64,000 bases of DNA from Paraspadella gotoi (GCA_051294375.1 CM119265.1:5627696-5691695); one strand, 5' to 3'. Counted from the stretch's first letter, positions 10,251 to 26,211 are shown. A program made the numbers and translations. The notes: a model not told the origin generated them from the letters alone.

Positions 10251-11844
10251 GAGATGGATAATTTACTTGATAATGACGTAATAAGCGTACGTCAACACAG
10301 AAAAAAAATATTAGAAAGATATAGAATTAGATTCGGGCACCCTTGGAAAGAAATTAAATACCAAAACATTTTGGAGAAGACAAAGAAATTGAACGAAAAA
10401 GAAGAAGACAATGGAATAAAAAGAAAGAAAGAAGGAAAGAAAAAAGAAGGAAACGGAAAAAAGAGAAAGAAACGCAGAAAGAAAGAAAGAGAACTAGAAA
10501 TTTCGAGATTGAATCTTGACCGCCAAAAGTCTTCCGCTTGCATAATAAGCACGTTTTCGGATTCCCCCCCCACCTCCGCCCTACCTATTCTCAAACCCAC
10601 CCTTCTCAACCCCACTGCCCCCCGCTGGATCTCGCTTCAGAAATTTCCCCATTTTTGCTTCCAGTTCTTGGTTCTTCCGTCTTTTTCTTTCTCGCTTTTT
10701 TAATTCTAGCAACTCGCTCTCTTTTTTTTTTTAATTCCTGCAACATACATTGTTTTTCCTTCTTTAATTCAGCAGTTTTGTTTTTGTAAGCGAATACTTC
10801 GCGAGCAGCGTAATAACAAGTCACTTGTCGTCGCTCCTGTCCGGTCTGTCGGTCGGTCTTTTTTTGGTCTGTCCTGTCGGTCTGTTCCCTTTACGTTGAA
10901 AACTCTTTATAACTTGTCTATATTTCGTTGCCATTTAAAGAAAACCTCAAATTTAAGCAAACTTACCGAGCGCCGCTTTTGTTTTTAAAAAAAATCTATA
11001 AATTATATAAAATAAAAGATGTGAATATTCCAAGCGTATCATATTTCATGGGATTAAGAAGTAAAAATAAGGGAGGAGTAATGCGGCGCAACACCTTTGA
11101 ATAACAGTTTTCATGTTCTTTACTTAATTCCCAGTACATAAATCCTCTTATGAATAATCCAATTTGTCTCCTTAGATATTCTTTGAAACGTGACGTTATA
11201 AAATTCGTAATTCATTCAGTCAAAAGGTAATAAATATTAAATAATTACTAAATTTGATCAAAATTTTTGTTTTTATTTCCTACCTCCTCCTTCCTTCCTC
11301 CCTTCTTAATTATCAGTTTCTCTCCCCCTTCTTTCCCATTTTTTTCTGGCCTCCTTATATTTCAATTCTTTTCCCTTTTTGGTTATCTCTCTCCTCTCTC
11401 TCTCTCTCTCTCCTCTCTCTCTCCATCTACATCAGGTCGGTTCTGACTAGGGCCTCTCTTCCGGGCTGGGCCGCGGCCTACTCCTGCGCGTTGTGCCTAT
11501 GGCACTTGGAGGGTCCTCGTTCGCCCAGATACCCTCGTCTCGCGATGACTCTTACACGCCCTGTCGACCCTCACCCCTGGATTCAAAGTTTATACTAGAT
11601 TGATCCCGACATATCACGTTCTCCTAAGAGGCGCCATACTCGGTCTCGGGTTGCATCCATGTATTTGATTGTTCTTCTGCATTGCAGAAAAATTCATAGA
11701 GCGCTTTCATCTCTCTGCGGAGTCTTCTGTCGATTCAATCCATGGTCGCTCTGGGACATTGTTACATAAGTACTCGATCACCATCTCTCTCAGCGTGGCT
11801 CAAGTTGCTTTCTTTTCTGATTCACACACCGCCCCGCACGCCGA
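10251..11844. other. intergenic, nothing recognised
   Basis: Contains an AAAG-rich patch (about 10405-10500), T-rich stretches and a short (CT)n run near 11388-11425. A GC-richer stretch at 11440-11840 has open frames but no protein motif I know. No exon could be bounded by splice sites with confidence. Confidence 0.5.
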
Positions 11845-12139
11845 TGAGCTTATTAAAGGGGTTGCTAATTCGGTTGTGGGTATAATGGGATATAAAGGCT
11901 TATGTTAAAGGAATTTGCTAAATCCGAGCTGGAAAGCGGTATAAACTGCGGATTATTACAAGGGGGTTGCTAACTCCGATGGGAAACGCAGTANNNNNNN
12001 NNNNNNNNNNNNNNNNNNTAAAGGGGCTTATTTAAAGGGGGTTGCTAATCAGGTGGGAAAGGGTATAAAGGGGCTTATTTAAAGGGTGTTGCTAATCGGG
12101 CGGGAAAGGGTATAAACTATAAAGGGGCTTATTTAAAGG
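11845..12139. repeat. 47-bp satellite array
   Basis: Units built on GGCTTATTTAAAGGGG-GTTGCTAATC-GGGAAAGGGTATAAA. Clean units start at 12019 and 12066 (exact 47-bp step) and 12120 (seven extra bases). More divergent units precede the 25-N gap at 11994-12018. Degenerate relatives occupy 8600-9260. Confidence 0.85.
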
Positions 12140-13680
12140 ATGGGAAGGCGCGGCTGCGGAGACAAAAGTCGAAAAGATTAATGATGATGGAGGAAAAGGC
12201 AGCGAGGAAGAAGGCGATGGCACCGTGGAGGGAGAGGGATGGAAAAAGGGCCGAGGAGCAGACGATGAGGAGGAAGAAGAAGAGGAAGAGGTGGAAACCC
12301 GAAGTAAGCATCTCGCGATGGTGAGGACGAGGAACGCAGACCGGCACAAGAAAGAGCGAATAAAGACGTAAGAAGAAAAAAAAACCGCAAGCCTCACCCT
12401 GTGGGTTAGGAAAGGGTCAACGGAGAAACCGGGTAAGGGCGTGGGCGCCGGCGTTTGAGGCCGACGTGGGCGAAGAGAAGATGAAATTATAAAGAGAGAG
12501 AGAAAAAAAGAGAAAATGAAAAAGGGAGAAGAATAGAAGGTAGAAAGAGAAAAGGGAGATTGAGAAAAAAATGAGAAAGGAAAGGAAATATAATGAGTGG
12601 AAAAGAAATTGAGAAGGATGGAAAAAAGAAAGAAAAAAATAATAAATTGAATGCGAGGAAAGAAAAGAAGAGAACGGGGACAAAACAATAATTATGACGA
12701 GATAAAAGGCCAGGNNNNNNNNNNNNNNNNNNNNNNNNNNNNNNNNNNNNNNNNNNNNNNNNNNNNNNNNNNNNNNNNNNNNNNNNNNNNNNNNNNNNNN
12801 NNNNNNNNNNNNNNNNNNNNNNNNNNNNNNNNNNNNNNNNNNNNNNNNNNNNNNNNNNNNNNNNNNNNNNNNNNNNNNNNNNNNNNNNNNNNNNNNNNNN
12901 NNNNNNNNNNNNNNNNNNNNNNNNNNNNNNNNNNNNNNNNNNNNNNNNNNNNNNNNNNNNNNNNNNNNNNNNNNNNNNNNNNNNNNNNNNNNNNNNNNNN
13001 NNNNNNNNNNNNNNNNNNNNNNNNNNNNNNNNNNNNNNNNNNNNNNNNNNNNNNNNNNNNNNNNNNNNNNNNNNNNNNNNNNNNNNNNNNNNNNNNNNNN
13101 NNNNNNNNNNNNNNNNNNNNNNNNNNNNNNNNNNNNNNNNNNNNNNNNNNNNNNNNNNNNNNNNNNNNNNNNNNNNNNNNNNNNNNNNNNNNNNNNNNNN
13201 NNNNNNNNNNNNNGTTAAAGGTGAGGTCGAAGAGGGATAGCTGAGCAGAAGTGTTGCATTTACGACTGGAAGAATGAAAATGTGCATCGGGACGGATTCG
13301 TGACGATTCGTTGACGATTGTGAATGGAAGCTTATGAGACAGAATCTCGACGCCAGTTGGAGATGAAATGAGGTGGTTAGCTGGGAGGGTGATGCACTTA
13401 AGAGGAATGTTGAAGGAATGTTTTACGGACTACGAAAATCTAGGGATGTTAACGAAATGGAAGAGAGAGAGATGGAAAATAATTGTAAAGAAACTAAAAA
13501 AATTGAAAGAGGAAGTAACAGAAAGTTGAAAAAAAAATAAAGAAAGAAAGAAAGAAAAAAAGGAAGAAAGAAAAAAGAAAGAAACAAAAAGAAAGAAAAA
13601 AAAAGATAAAAAGAAAGGGAGAGAAATAAAAGCAACTACGGACAAATACAAATACAAATACAATACAAAATAAAATGAAA
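12140..13680. other. purine-rich intergenic DNA with a 499-base gap
   Basis: Plus-strand purine-rich sequence, with AAAG/GAAA-type simple repeats at about 12490-12660 and 13530-13625 and an N gap at 12715-13213. Phe/Ser/Leu-rich minus-strand frames come from this composition bias and are not genes. Confidence 0.65.
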
Positions 13681-15515
13681 TACTATCAATTAATTCTGAT
13701 AGTAATGTATGCTATATTCCGTATATCAGTGAACCAAGAAGGTTTTAAAAGAGAGAAAATAAAAAGGCTAAAGAATGAAAGTGACAAAGGATCGGGGCCA
13801 AGAGTCGTGACTGACGTAGAGAAGTCACGCGCGATCACGTGACCTCGTGAGCCGCTTCAGAACAACGGACGTGCGTGGAAGGGGAAGGATGGGAAGGAAA
13901 GGGGAGAAAAGGGGAGAGGGGTCGGAAGGTCGCTGGATTATTGGACTCCTCGGGGACTAGGGGGACGTTGCGGTGACATGGTGGACACTGGACAGGGCAT
14001 GTAGGGAAAGGTTACGTTGGGTGAGTCTGGGGATGTTTTAGGGACGGACGAGCTTCTTCGCTTTTGGGCCGAAGAAAATGGTTGGGAGGGAGCGAAATGT
14101 TGAGTGGAGTTGATGATTAAATGATTAATAAAGATTAGATCAATAAAGATTGACAAATACGTTGGCCGAAGGAAATAGAATTTCCTTTTCGAAATAAAAT
14201 TATATTTTCGTCGTGATGAATTGAACTTTATATGCAGATGAATGTGAAGACTGAAGACCATAAAATATAAAGATAAAATTGAATAAGATTAATCTTGTTT
14301 CCAAAGAAAAATATTTTGAGAAAAACGAATTTTAAAAATAGATGACAAAGCGAAGGAATTAAATTTGAAGCTTCAAAGTTGTTTTGATCGCAGTATTTTT
14401 GAGCGTCGAATCCTTTACTGTAGAAAATCCGAGCCAAGCCGGGAAAAGCCGCCCGGAGCCAAAAGTCACAAAACTGCTACTTCAAATACAAAACAAAAGA
14501 AAAACGGAGGGGGGAAAACTGAAAAGAGAGAAACAAAAGAAAAACAGAGCTGAAGGCATAAAAAAAGAAAGGCCCGCTATACAGTCAATAACTCGCGCGC
14601 CAAAAATGTGCCAAAACAATGCCAGAGAAAATGTGGAAAATAACGAGAAGGGCGAGAAAAAAGTCAAAAAAAAAGAAAAATAAAAAAACATACCAAAACT
14701 TGAAATCCGCCTGGCGCCCTGGCGCCCTGCCCAGTTCCTCCTCGGTCCTCACCATTTCCCCTTCCACGCCAACCGGCCTTCAGGATTTCACATACAAATT
14801 TCACCAGATCTCTTCTTCACCCACAACCTCACCTCCACCTTTACGTCTTCACGAGATCCGGTCCTGATTCCGCCACGCCTTCTAGAAATTCAATCCTCAC
14901 CTTCCCAGAAAAACAGATAACTTACCAACTTTCTCCAAATTTTTCTTTCATCCTCCGTTTTTTTTTTNNNNNNNNNNNNNNNNNNNNNNNNNNNNNNNNN
15001 NNNNNNNNNNNNNNNNNNNNNNNNNNNNNNNNNNNNNNNNNNNNNNNNNNNNNNNNNNNNNNNNNNNNNNNNNNNNNNNNNNNNNNNNNNNNNNNNNNNN
15101 NNNNNNNNNNNNNNNNNNNNNNNNNNNNNNNNNNNNNNNNNNNNNNNNNNNNNNNNNNNNNNNNNNNNNNNNNNNNACGCCATATTTTTTTTTTTTACAC
15201 TTTTTGCCTCTTGGTTTTTAATTATATGATATGAAAAGTATTTTATTCTTTTAGATGTCAAGGGACAATGGAAAATAATCACATGAATAATACGAACTGA
15301 CAAACCTAGAACTATTGCGACTCGGTTAACTTTAAATTACCTTTTATATTCCGGTTCCTTTGATTTATCATCGTTGCCTTTCCTTCGCGCGGACGATTAG
15401 ACCGAAATACTACTCCGTCAAAATAATATAACCTATTTTCGTGTCTCATCAACTTCCTTCGTCCTCAAAGGCTGAAATGTTGCAAGGTCAGTCGTCGAAC
15501 GCCTCCTTGCCTCGG
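13681..15515. other. intergenic, nothing recognised
   Basis: Mixed-composition DNA with an N gap at 14968-15176. No exon, RNA gene or repeat of note is recognised. Confidence 0.55.
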
Positions 15516-15567
15516 CGACGCCGCCGCCGCCGTGGCCGCCGCCGCCGCCGCCGCCGCAGCCGCCGCC
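15516..15567. repeat. (GCC)n microsatellite
   Basis: Interrupted GCC/CCG trinucleotide tract in a locally GC-rich island of about 90 bases inside AT-rich DNA. Confidence 0.9.
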
Positions 15568-17423
15568 GACCTAATCGATGTTCCGGATGATCTTTCGGGA
15601 TGAAAGACCATTAGTCAAAACTCGTCCGCTCTTTTTTATTGTCTTAACTTCAAGTCGTATGTAGAGAGGAATGTCACGTACTGTATCGTTAAATTTAAAT
15701 GTACGTAGTAGATTCATTCAGAATTAACTAGATTTTAAACTTTGTTTAAATTTTTTAATTTTAATTAAAATTTGTTAAATTTAAGTTTTTTTACCTTGAA
15801 CTTTATTACCAATTGTAAACACAAACTTTGATAAACTTAACAATTTTAAAATAGCTTTCTTTCAGAAAAAATCTTTGCTTGTTTATTTATATTTAGAGAT
15901 AAGGTTGTCGTTATGTTTTTGTAGTTGTTTCTGGAAGTCAACTCGTGTTTAATTGATCTTTCAAAAATAAACATAAACTAAATCATTCAACGAAATAAAT
16001 AACATCCCTATTTTTCGCACAACAATCATGACGAACTGTCCGCTACTGAATTCCCATTAAGGTGATCCATGACTCGCAGAAAAACAATATTCGGAAATGT
16101 TATCCCTTTTCTCTTTCATTTATTCTTTTTCCCGTCTCGCTAACCACACCTCTCCCTTCCCCTCGCTCTCTCTCTCTTCTCTCTATCCTCACTCTCTCTC
16201 CCTCTCTCTTCCTCTGTCTCCGTCGACGAGCACGAAATCGAGGGCTAGATCCGCCGGGGGCCACTTCTGGTTCAAGACCCCCATGTTTAAAAGTCTATGA
16301 TGACTTTCCTAAAAAGTCGAATTTTGGCAGGTAGAATGTGAAGCTAGATGGTACTCCGACAGTTATATCCACAAATAAATTGTAAGATTTCCTCAACCTA
16401 GTCTTTTTTTAGAAAAACTCAAGACTATATCTACTTACAAGTGTCTTAACACGAGTAAATTATTTTTTTAACTTGATATGGTTCCATCTTAAACCATAAT
16501 ATTTTTTTATTATTATATGGCGATGGAAAGCTATGCTTTCCTGCCCTATGTTATCCTAACACCAAGGTCAGAGCCTTTGAGAAAGGTTGTTGGCCGATGG
16601 TGGTTTTCTATACATACAGCAGCTTAAAATTTTCCCAAAATTCATAAAAAGATGGTTTTTTGAATCAAAGTGGCTCCGTTTAATTCGCAGTTTAATCTGG
16701 AGGGGATTTAAATTAGTTTTCTTTGTTAGGATTAGTCTCATTTTACCTGGTATTGAAATTGCGAATTTAAAGGCCATTATTATTTTTAATAGGAGAATGT
16801 TGGATGTTTCTCAATTGAAGAGCTAAATATTTGCAGAATTATTTTTTATTTTCTTATACTAGAATTTAACTAGAAAAAGTAGAAAAATTCCTCATTTCTT
16901 CAATTACTCGTTTAAACTAGGTTTTTAAAATGACCGGGCATGATTTGGGTACTTTTAATCCACTAGGAAGATGTCCTTAGACGAATTGCATGCGTGTACT
17001 TAGCGATTTTTTAGCGATTTTTTTTTAAATTCGAGATATAAGCATTTCCAATGCAGTTAGTGTTAACTCGAAAGGAGTATATAAAGATAAGAACGGGGGA
17101 ATGCTGAAATTCGTTAACTTTTTGTAAACACGAAAATTTGAACAAAGAGGGGAAGAGGAAGCGAAAAACCGAAAGTAAAGAGAGAGAGAGAGAGAGAAGA
17201 GCAAGAGGAAGAGAGAAAAAAGAAGAGAGAAAAAGAGAGAGGAGATGAAGGAGAAACTCGTGCTGATAGAAAGCATGAGAGAGAGAAAGAGCAGAGAGAG
17301 AGAGAGGAGGAGACGCACTAATAGAAAGATAGAGTGACAATTCGGTTCTTTATTTACATTCGATTTAATCGGACATGGATTAGTGCACAAGAAAGAGAAT
17401 GTTCCCAGGATACGTATTCCCGG
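15568..17423. other. intergenic, nothing recognised
   Basis: Mostly AT-rich. There is a (CT)n patch near 16165-16210 and an (AG)n patch near 17178-17310. A single B-box-like word, GGTTCAAGACC, sits at 16269-16279 without a convincing A box. No exon was found. Confidence 0.55.
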
Positions 17424-17448
17424 NNNNNNNNNNNNNNNNNNNNNNNNN

Positions 17449-18894
<1,446 letters not shown>

Positions 18895-18973
18895 TTGAGA
18901 AGAGAAAAAAAAGGAGAATGTTATAAAAAAAACGAGTTGCTAATGACTTCTTTTCGCTCTCACGGAGTGAAAT

Positions 18974-19030
<57 letters not shown>

Positions 19031-19056
19031 AGAGAACAGAGAGAGGAGAGAGAGCG

Positions 19057-19679
19057 AATATTCTCTTTGTCAAATTCGCCGCAATCGAGGGAGAGAATTA
19101 TACTTTTTTTAATCATGGCTTTCGTCGAAAAGGAAGGAAAATATAAAATAAGGTTATAAGAAAAAAAACGCGGCCGAAACTCGAAAACAAAAAAATTGCT
19201 TGTAAAAAAGCTTGGCTAAGAGTTAAAATATCTAATTTTTCTCTTCGTTTCTCGAGAGTAAAAAGAAAGAAAAAAACTTAGAAGCAATGAACAGCAACAG
19301 TCAATAAAGAAGAAGTTCAGAGGGATAACTTTCGTTCTCTCTCTCCCAAAATCGCTTTCCATTGTCCTCTATGCTCTCTCTCTCTCTCACCTCTTCTCTC
19401 TCTTCTCTCTCTCTCTCCTCTTCCTCTATCACTCTCTCTCTCTCTCTTATCTTCTCTCTCTCTCTCTCTCTTCTCTATTTATAAGCCTAAAAAAGAAAGA
19501 AAGAAACAAATAAACTGAGTTCTTATTTTGGTTTTTGTTGAGTCGAGATTCGAGAGAGAATCGGTTTTCTTCGTCGACGCTGATTTCGTTGTTTTCCGTC
19601 GACTCATTTTTAATGGAAATCGTTCCCAATTTCCCACGCGCTTAGACACAATCGTCCGAAGGAGAGAGAGAGAGAGCGC

Positions 19680-19715
<36 letters not shown>

Positions 19716-20053
19716 GAGGAGGAGAGAGCGGAGAGAGAGAAGAAGAGAGAGAGGAGAGAGAGAGAGAGAGGAGAGAGAAAGGATTAGTTCTCTCTCGAGA
19801 GCCTTATTCAAAATTTCGCGGTTTGATTGGACAGTCGGCGACGACAGCCTTTCTCACAAAGCTGTTACGAAATATTTTTCTTTCATTTTTAATTGATAAT
19901 TAATTAACGTGTTAATTGACGTTTTTATTGTTCACACGGCCTAAACGAATACATATCAATTTCTCCGTTGAATATTATTTCTGCTAAAACAAAAGGAATC
20001 TCGAAAAGAAGTGGTTTAATAAAATGGGGCCAATTAAAAGCAGTCGGCACTCT

Positions 20054-20096
<43 letters not shown>

Positions 20097-20453
20097 GAAA
20101 TACGTCATGGATTTTTCCATCGTTTTTCTTCATAAACGACGTCTCGTTTTCAGTTTATTTTTTCTTTTCCCTCTCTTCCCCCTTTCTTTCATTTTAATAT
20201 TTTCCCCCCCTCTTTCTCTCACGCTCTCTATCTCGCCTTTCATCAATTTAATAATTTTTTTTTCTTCCTTCTTTTCCATCGATAATTCGTCATCAATCAT
20301 CATTCTTCTTTTTTTTTCTTCTTTCCCTCACACCATCCCGTTTCTTAAATTTCATTTTTTATTTGGTCAAAACTATATTTTTTCTTTCTTTGTCTTTTAA
20401 TGTTTTTTCTCTTTTTCTTATGTCTTCCTTCATTTCTTAGTATATAAATTTTT
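19057..20453 (+). repeat. 1.4-kb direct repeat, copy 2
   Basis: Second copy of 17449-18894, separated from it by about 160 bases of AG-rich DNA. It has no N gaps and shows what the gaps in copy 1 hold. Small indels distinguish the copies throughout. It may be an unmerged overlap of contigs. Confidence 0.9.
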
Positions 20454-20498
20454 TATTCTTCTCTTTTTCTCAACTCTCCATCTCAATGTTTTTGCTCT

Positions 20499-20571
<73 letters not shown>

Positions 20572-21192
20572 CTCTCTCAGTTCCCCTTCTTTCTATCTAT
20601 CCATCTTGCCTAAATTGGATCGTTCCAACTTCGCCCCCCTCCCTCCGATCTCCTCTCGTTTTTCTTCTTTTTCTTGTCAAAGCGCCGACCGGTCGTCTAA
20701 CTTACCTTACCTTACCTTACCGTACCCACCGCCGCACCGCCCACCCCTCTCTCGCTCCGCTATGATGGAAGCTCTCCCACGCTGTTGGCTGACGTCCATC
20801 GAGATCTAAGACCACACGATCCGTTGATTCTGTGGCTGATGATAAAAAATAATAAAACAACAACAACAACAAATCTATAAAATCGTTCATTGTCGAAACG
20901 ACCGCCGACTGATTCCACCGTCTCGTCCAACACGTAAGGACCCGAAACGCCACCTCGATATTTTTCGCCCCGTCACTCCTTTAAATCTTCGTCTCCCACT
21001 GCCTTCCACAGCCCGTCCCCCGAGATCGCCCGCTAGCCACAACTTTTCGCCATCTCTCGCTCAGAGAGATATTCGCCATCTAGTTTGTTCTGGAATGTTT
21101 TGCCTCAATCGTCGGATTAGCGGCCACATCATTCATGCAACGGCGCCGGTCCAACGGATAGATTCATTAACCTCTATCTCTCTATCTCTGCT

Positions 21193-21247
<55 letters not shown>

Positions 21248-21779
21248 NNNNNNNNNNNNNNNNNNNNNNNNNTCTCTCTCTATCTCTCAAAATTGCCTCC
21301 CAAACGCAAGTACAATGCCATTTCATCATAATCATGATCTTCCTCCGCTGAGGTACGAACGGGAAGAGGAGTAGGGACTGAGGGAGGATGATGATACCTG
21401 TTCTCTTTTCCTCAAATGCAATACATAAAAATAAAACAGTGGTACCTAACTATTTATGATTTATGTATCTATGTATCTACACAAGATATCGACGTGAACG
21501 AATTGATACGACAATTTTTAGAATTATTTATTTTTGTCAAAAATCTTAATGACGTCATCAACATTATCCAAACATTTTATTAAATTTTTAATATCGAGTA
21601 ATCTGACGGGTAACGAGAGACGATACGAAGGGAAACGGAGGCCGGAGACATCAATCACTCTCCTACGATCCAATATTTGGATGGAATCTATTCATTCCAT
21701 TTTGTTTGAAAATCTTTAATCTTCAAAACACCATTTTCACGACCTCTCCCTCGAGCTTTCTTTCTTTATTTCTCGTAAC

Positions 21780-21862
<83 letters not shown>

Positions 21863-21968
21863 CAAACTCTCTTTCTGGCTCTCCTTTCTCTTCCACCTCA
21901 TTGTTGATTCACCGCGAGAAGTTGGAAAGGTTCTATTTTTAAAATATTTCTCTCCCACCCTCTTCTCT

Positions 21969-22028
<60 letters not shown>

Positions 22029-23439
22029 ACTGTCTCACTCTTTTTCTACTTCCTTCGTTTTCCCCTTTTCATTCTTTTTATATTTCCTTTTTTTCGGTCT
22101 AAGCCTTATCAAGATTCGTTCTTTGGCGGACGGAAAGAGAAGAAGGTGGCGGAGGTAATGATGATGTTCCTCTTTGAATCATCTCGAGACGGTGACTACG
22201 AGATAGAGAGATCGGAGGATGGAGATTGAGAGATAGAGATGGAAATGGAGAGATCCTCCGATAGAGATGGAGAGATCGGGAGAAGAATCCATGCAGGTCG
22301 GAAGCCCCCAGCTGTCTGTTCCTACGATGTTTCAATACCTTTCTAATTCATCATTTAAAAACAAGAATATATCATTTATAAGAAATGGAATGGAAATGTG
22401 GAAGGATCGTAATAAATCGATAAACTTATGCTAAGCTTTTTTTAACGAAGCCTATGTAGTAGTTTAACTATCTCGTAAAAATCGCCGTTTTCCTCCGACT
22501 CCGTTCTCGATGATGTCTCGTTTCGATCCATAAAATCCAGACGATGGCGTCCAGACGAGTTTTTCACGACGAGGTCGCTTTTCTTCTCCAGGGGATGGTG
22601 GAAAAGTTTCAGAGTAAATTAGTCTCGTTGCTGGGATAGAGACAGAGGCAACTTTCAGATTCTTCATTAACGTACAACGAAAGCGATAGAAAGTAACTGT
22701 TTAATAATAAAACCTCTCTGTCTCTGTCTCTCTCTCTCGATTTCTTTTCCTTTTCTTTCCCGGTCACCATCACGCCGACTTTCCGAGAGTTTTTTTTATC
22801 GGTCATTAACCATTTGCACAACGAGATTGGCTTTGCTTAGTTACTATTTCATATCATGACGTGTTACTTTGTCATTGCGGACGACTTTTATATTTTATAT
22901 TAATTAATTAACAAAATTTTATCGGAACCTTCAGACAAAAAGAATTGAGGCAGACTGACCGACCGACTATGTGCCTTTCTTTTCGGTGAATAATTATTTC
23001 GCCTGTTAATACATATTCCAAGGACGTTCCTATCCAACCAGAAAGTGCGAGGGNNNNNNNNNNAATTCACAAAAGAGGTTTATTAAAATATCATTATTAG
23101 GAGCACTAAGCGTGAAGAATAAAGAAGAAGAGCAAGAGAATAAAAAAAAATAAAGGTTACGAATATTATGCGTGTTTTTTCGACGACCTTTTCTCACTCA
23201 TGGCGCGAGTTATTTTTAGAGNNNNNNNNNNNNNNNNNNNNNNNNNCCGCCTGTTGAGTTGATAGAGATATTGAATAAAAAGTGGAAGGAGTCAAAGAGT
23301 TGACGTGTCTTAAAATACGTAATTACAGTTGATTAGACCATAATTTTTCACAATTGGGCATATTCGCAAAGAGCTACTCACGTCTTATGCTCATGGACTT
23401 CAAGCGAATCACGACGCAGCGATGATCGTTGAGGGTACT
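20454..23439. repeat. gene-poor DNA with long (CT)n tracts
   Basis: (CT)n tracts lie at about 20500-20577, 21196-21280 (interrupted by a 25-N gap at 21248-21272), 21782-21859 and 21961-22024. A degenerate GAGATAGAGATGG-type repeat lies at about 22195-22280. Further gaps are 23054-23063 (10 N) and 23222-23246 (25 N). I found no exon in the interspersed single-copy sequence. Confidence 0.65.
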
Positions 23440-24824
23440 ATGCGTGAACGTTATTGGAGTCTATATAAATCCCCGGGAATATTAACTTCGGGAAATTAAT
23501 TAAATATTTATAAACTATTAACAGGGACATTCTGCCTTAGAATTTGCTCAATGCTCAAACTTTCATAATTTCTTACCATTTTTTTTCTTCTTCCTTCTCT
23601 TTTTTTCTTCTTTTTTCTTCTTTTTCTTCTTTTTTTCTCTCTTTCTCAGGAGGCGGAGGGTGTCCCCCTGGGAATCACGATGGGTGAGAGCTAATATATG
23701 TCTCCGCTCGGGCTTTGGGCCATAGACCCTAAGAATAGTAATGCTATTTTTGTTTCTTCACCAACATATTTTGTTATTCTGACAGCTTTGACAGAAACGA
23801 CCAAAAACTCTTCGAACTTTGGACTTTTGGTTTTTTCGGTAGCTTGATCTATCGCTTTGATGTTCGCCCGGGATAGCTTCGGCTCGGGCGCCAGTTACAT
23901 TGATTTTACATGGTGAGTTTAATGTAGACTTTCATTTGAATTTCTTAAATCGAAATTTTAATTAGAACTAATGGTATATAGAATAGATCTAATTAATTTT
24001 TTCTTAAAGAGGCACATGCGATCATCTAGAGCTCAGCCTCGGTGTAGGGCCGGTTTTGCATTTCTGTTGGCCCTTAGCGTTCCAGAAACCAGGGGCGAAC
24101 CCGCCTCAGGTAACGAAAATCGCCTTTAACGATCGGCGTTTAAAAACGTTATTCGCGTGTAAAACTTCTTTGATTTTAGACGCTCAACGATTGCTCGCAA
24201 TGCGAAAAACAACGGAACATCTCCATTTTAGAAGTAGAAGAAAATTTAAATTGTTAACAATACTACAATAATAATATAAAGAGTGAGATTTTAATTGTAA
24301 TAATCAAAAATGGATATTCACCTTCATCGCATCAATTGTCGCCTCAAAAATTACAAAGTGTCAGAATAGGTGAAAGAGCAGAAACAAGCTAATTTTATCA
24401 TCGCCGTTTTAAGGAACTTTATAACAAAGAACTCACGTAAATGGAAGAAAAAAATAATTAATATATTAATTACGATTATGTAATTATGTTAATTGAATAT
24501 CATACCGGAGTTAGTGGAAAAAAGTTAGTAAAAAAAATAAAAGAATACCAATAATTTTTCAACAGATAAATTGCTTTAAAAATTGATTTAAGACATGAAT
24601 GTTAACTAGAACTCGAGAGCTCCGAATGAATGCGACCGAACCGACAGTGGCGCCGATGCGGGCGTCACATTTAATTCGGCCTCGTCGTCCAGCGTTTAAA
24701 TATTCATTAGACACGCATTTGTAAAAGACATTTATTTGATTATATGGCGGATGCTAGTTTTACCGGTTCTCGAAACGTGGCGTGTAGCATAAAAACCGAC
24801 TGCGTTTCTCCTCTCGGTCTCTCT

Positions 24825-24860
<36 letters not shown>

Positions 24861-26178
24861 TCATCTCTCTCTCTCTCTCGATCTCTCTCTCTCTCTCAAG
24901 AAAGACTTTCGTGCCAGATGGTGGCTCCGCGACTTTGTTGATGTTGATGTAAAAGCGTTGGCCTTTCCGAGTTGCACGATTAATTTCCTGGGTCATCGAC
25001 CGCTAGAGGGCGAGAAGCGAATATGTGCGGACATGATACATTTTACATTTTTGGCGTACGTATAGCGAAATGAGCTTAGTTCCATGAGGTTTACTGAGAA
25101 ATTTTTGCTTAATCGTTCAAACTTCGTAAAAGGTGGTAAAAGATGTTGGTTTTCTCATGTTGTGTTTTTTTGTCTTCCATTGCATTGGTTTTTTTCATTT
25201 TTATCCCTTTTTTTTTCTTTTTTCCATTCTTATCGGTTTTTCCGGCGAAATTGAAAGATCCGAAAGTTCCGTCGGTCAGAGGATTTCAAAGCCACACAGA
25301 GCAACGTCTCCCATACAAATGAAATAAGTAAAACATAAAAAAAAAGAGCATTTTTTATTCTTTTTTTTTTAGTAAGAGACGTCTCGATTTGGAGAGGATA
25401 TTTATGACTTAAGAGAGAGAAATAAGATCCAAAGAAAAAAGGATTAGAAAAACGTGCGCCGAATAACGGATCATAGGCCAGAAGAGAGAGAGAGAGATGA
25501 AGGAGAGAGAGAGAGAGAGAGAGATGTAGATGTTTGTGAATAAGAAAAGAAATTCTATGGAGAGAATAGTGAATGACGGGTGTAATGGCATAAGGTAGAA
25601 GGTGCTGGGCCGAAAAGGAAGCGGGATATCCGCGGTCCGTTCAGATTAGTCAAAACCAATTCTATTGTTAAAATTCGAGAGAAGGCTTATTTAGAGGACA
25701 TTGGCTCAGGATGGTGGAGAATGTAGATTGAGGATTATTGGGAAAGGAGGAAGAGGAGCTGATGACAAGGAGCTAGAGAAGAGCAGGTAGTTGTAGAGGA
25801 GAAAAGCACCAACGTATTTTTTTCCGCAATGGCCGTGCTGGCAGTCGAGGAGAAGAGACGATTGATAGTTCAACGGGTTCATTACATAATCTGGCACACG
25901 CTGTGCTGATGTTATATTGTAGCCTTAGTTGTTTGAGATCTCGTGAGAGCTATGCCCCTCTTCCAGCGAGGAGACCCGCACGCGATATCCCCTTTCCCAC
26001 CTCTTCCGACGGAGGTCGCCATATTGCGAGGCTCCTTGTTACACCGCTGCAATTTTTCTCTCTCAGCCTCCTCTCTTCCTTGGTCGTAACTTGGATTTTA
26101 TAGGGGGCTCTTCTCTACCTCAGGGCCTCTTGGGGTTTGGGGAAAATGTGGGGGGGGAGAGGAAAGGATAAGCAGCTA

Positions 26179-26211
<33 letters not shown>

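Noticed and set aside
12092-12688. 198-codon Phe/Ser-rich minus-strand frame
   Set aside because: Produced by purine-rich simple sequence on the plus strand; several phases are open at once.
16269-16279. B-box word GGTTCAAGACC as a tRNA or SINE
   Set aside because: No A box at proper distance and no stems that fold; a single 11-base word is not enough.
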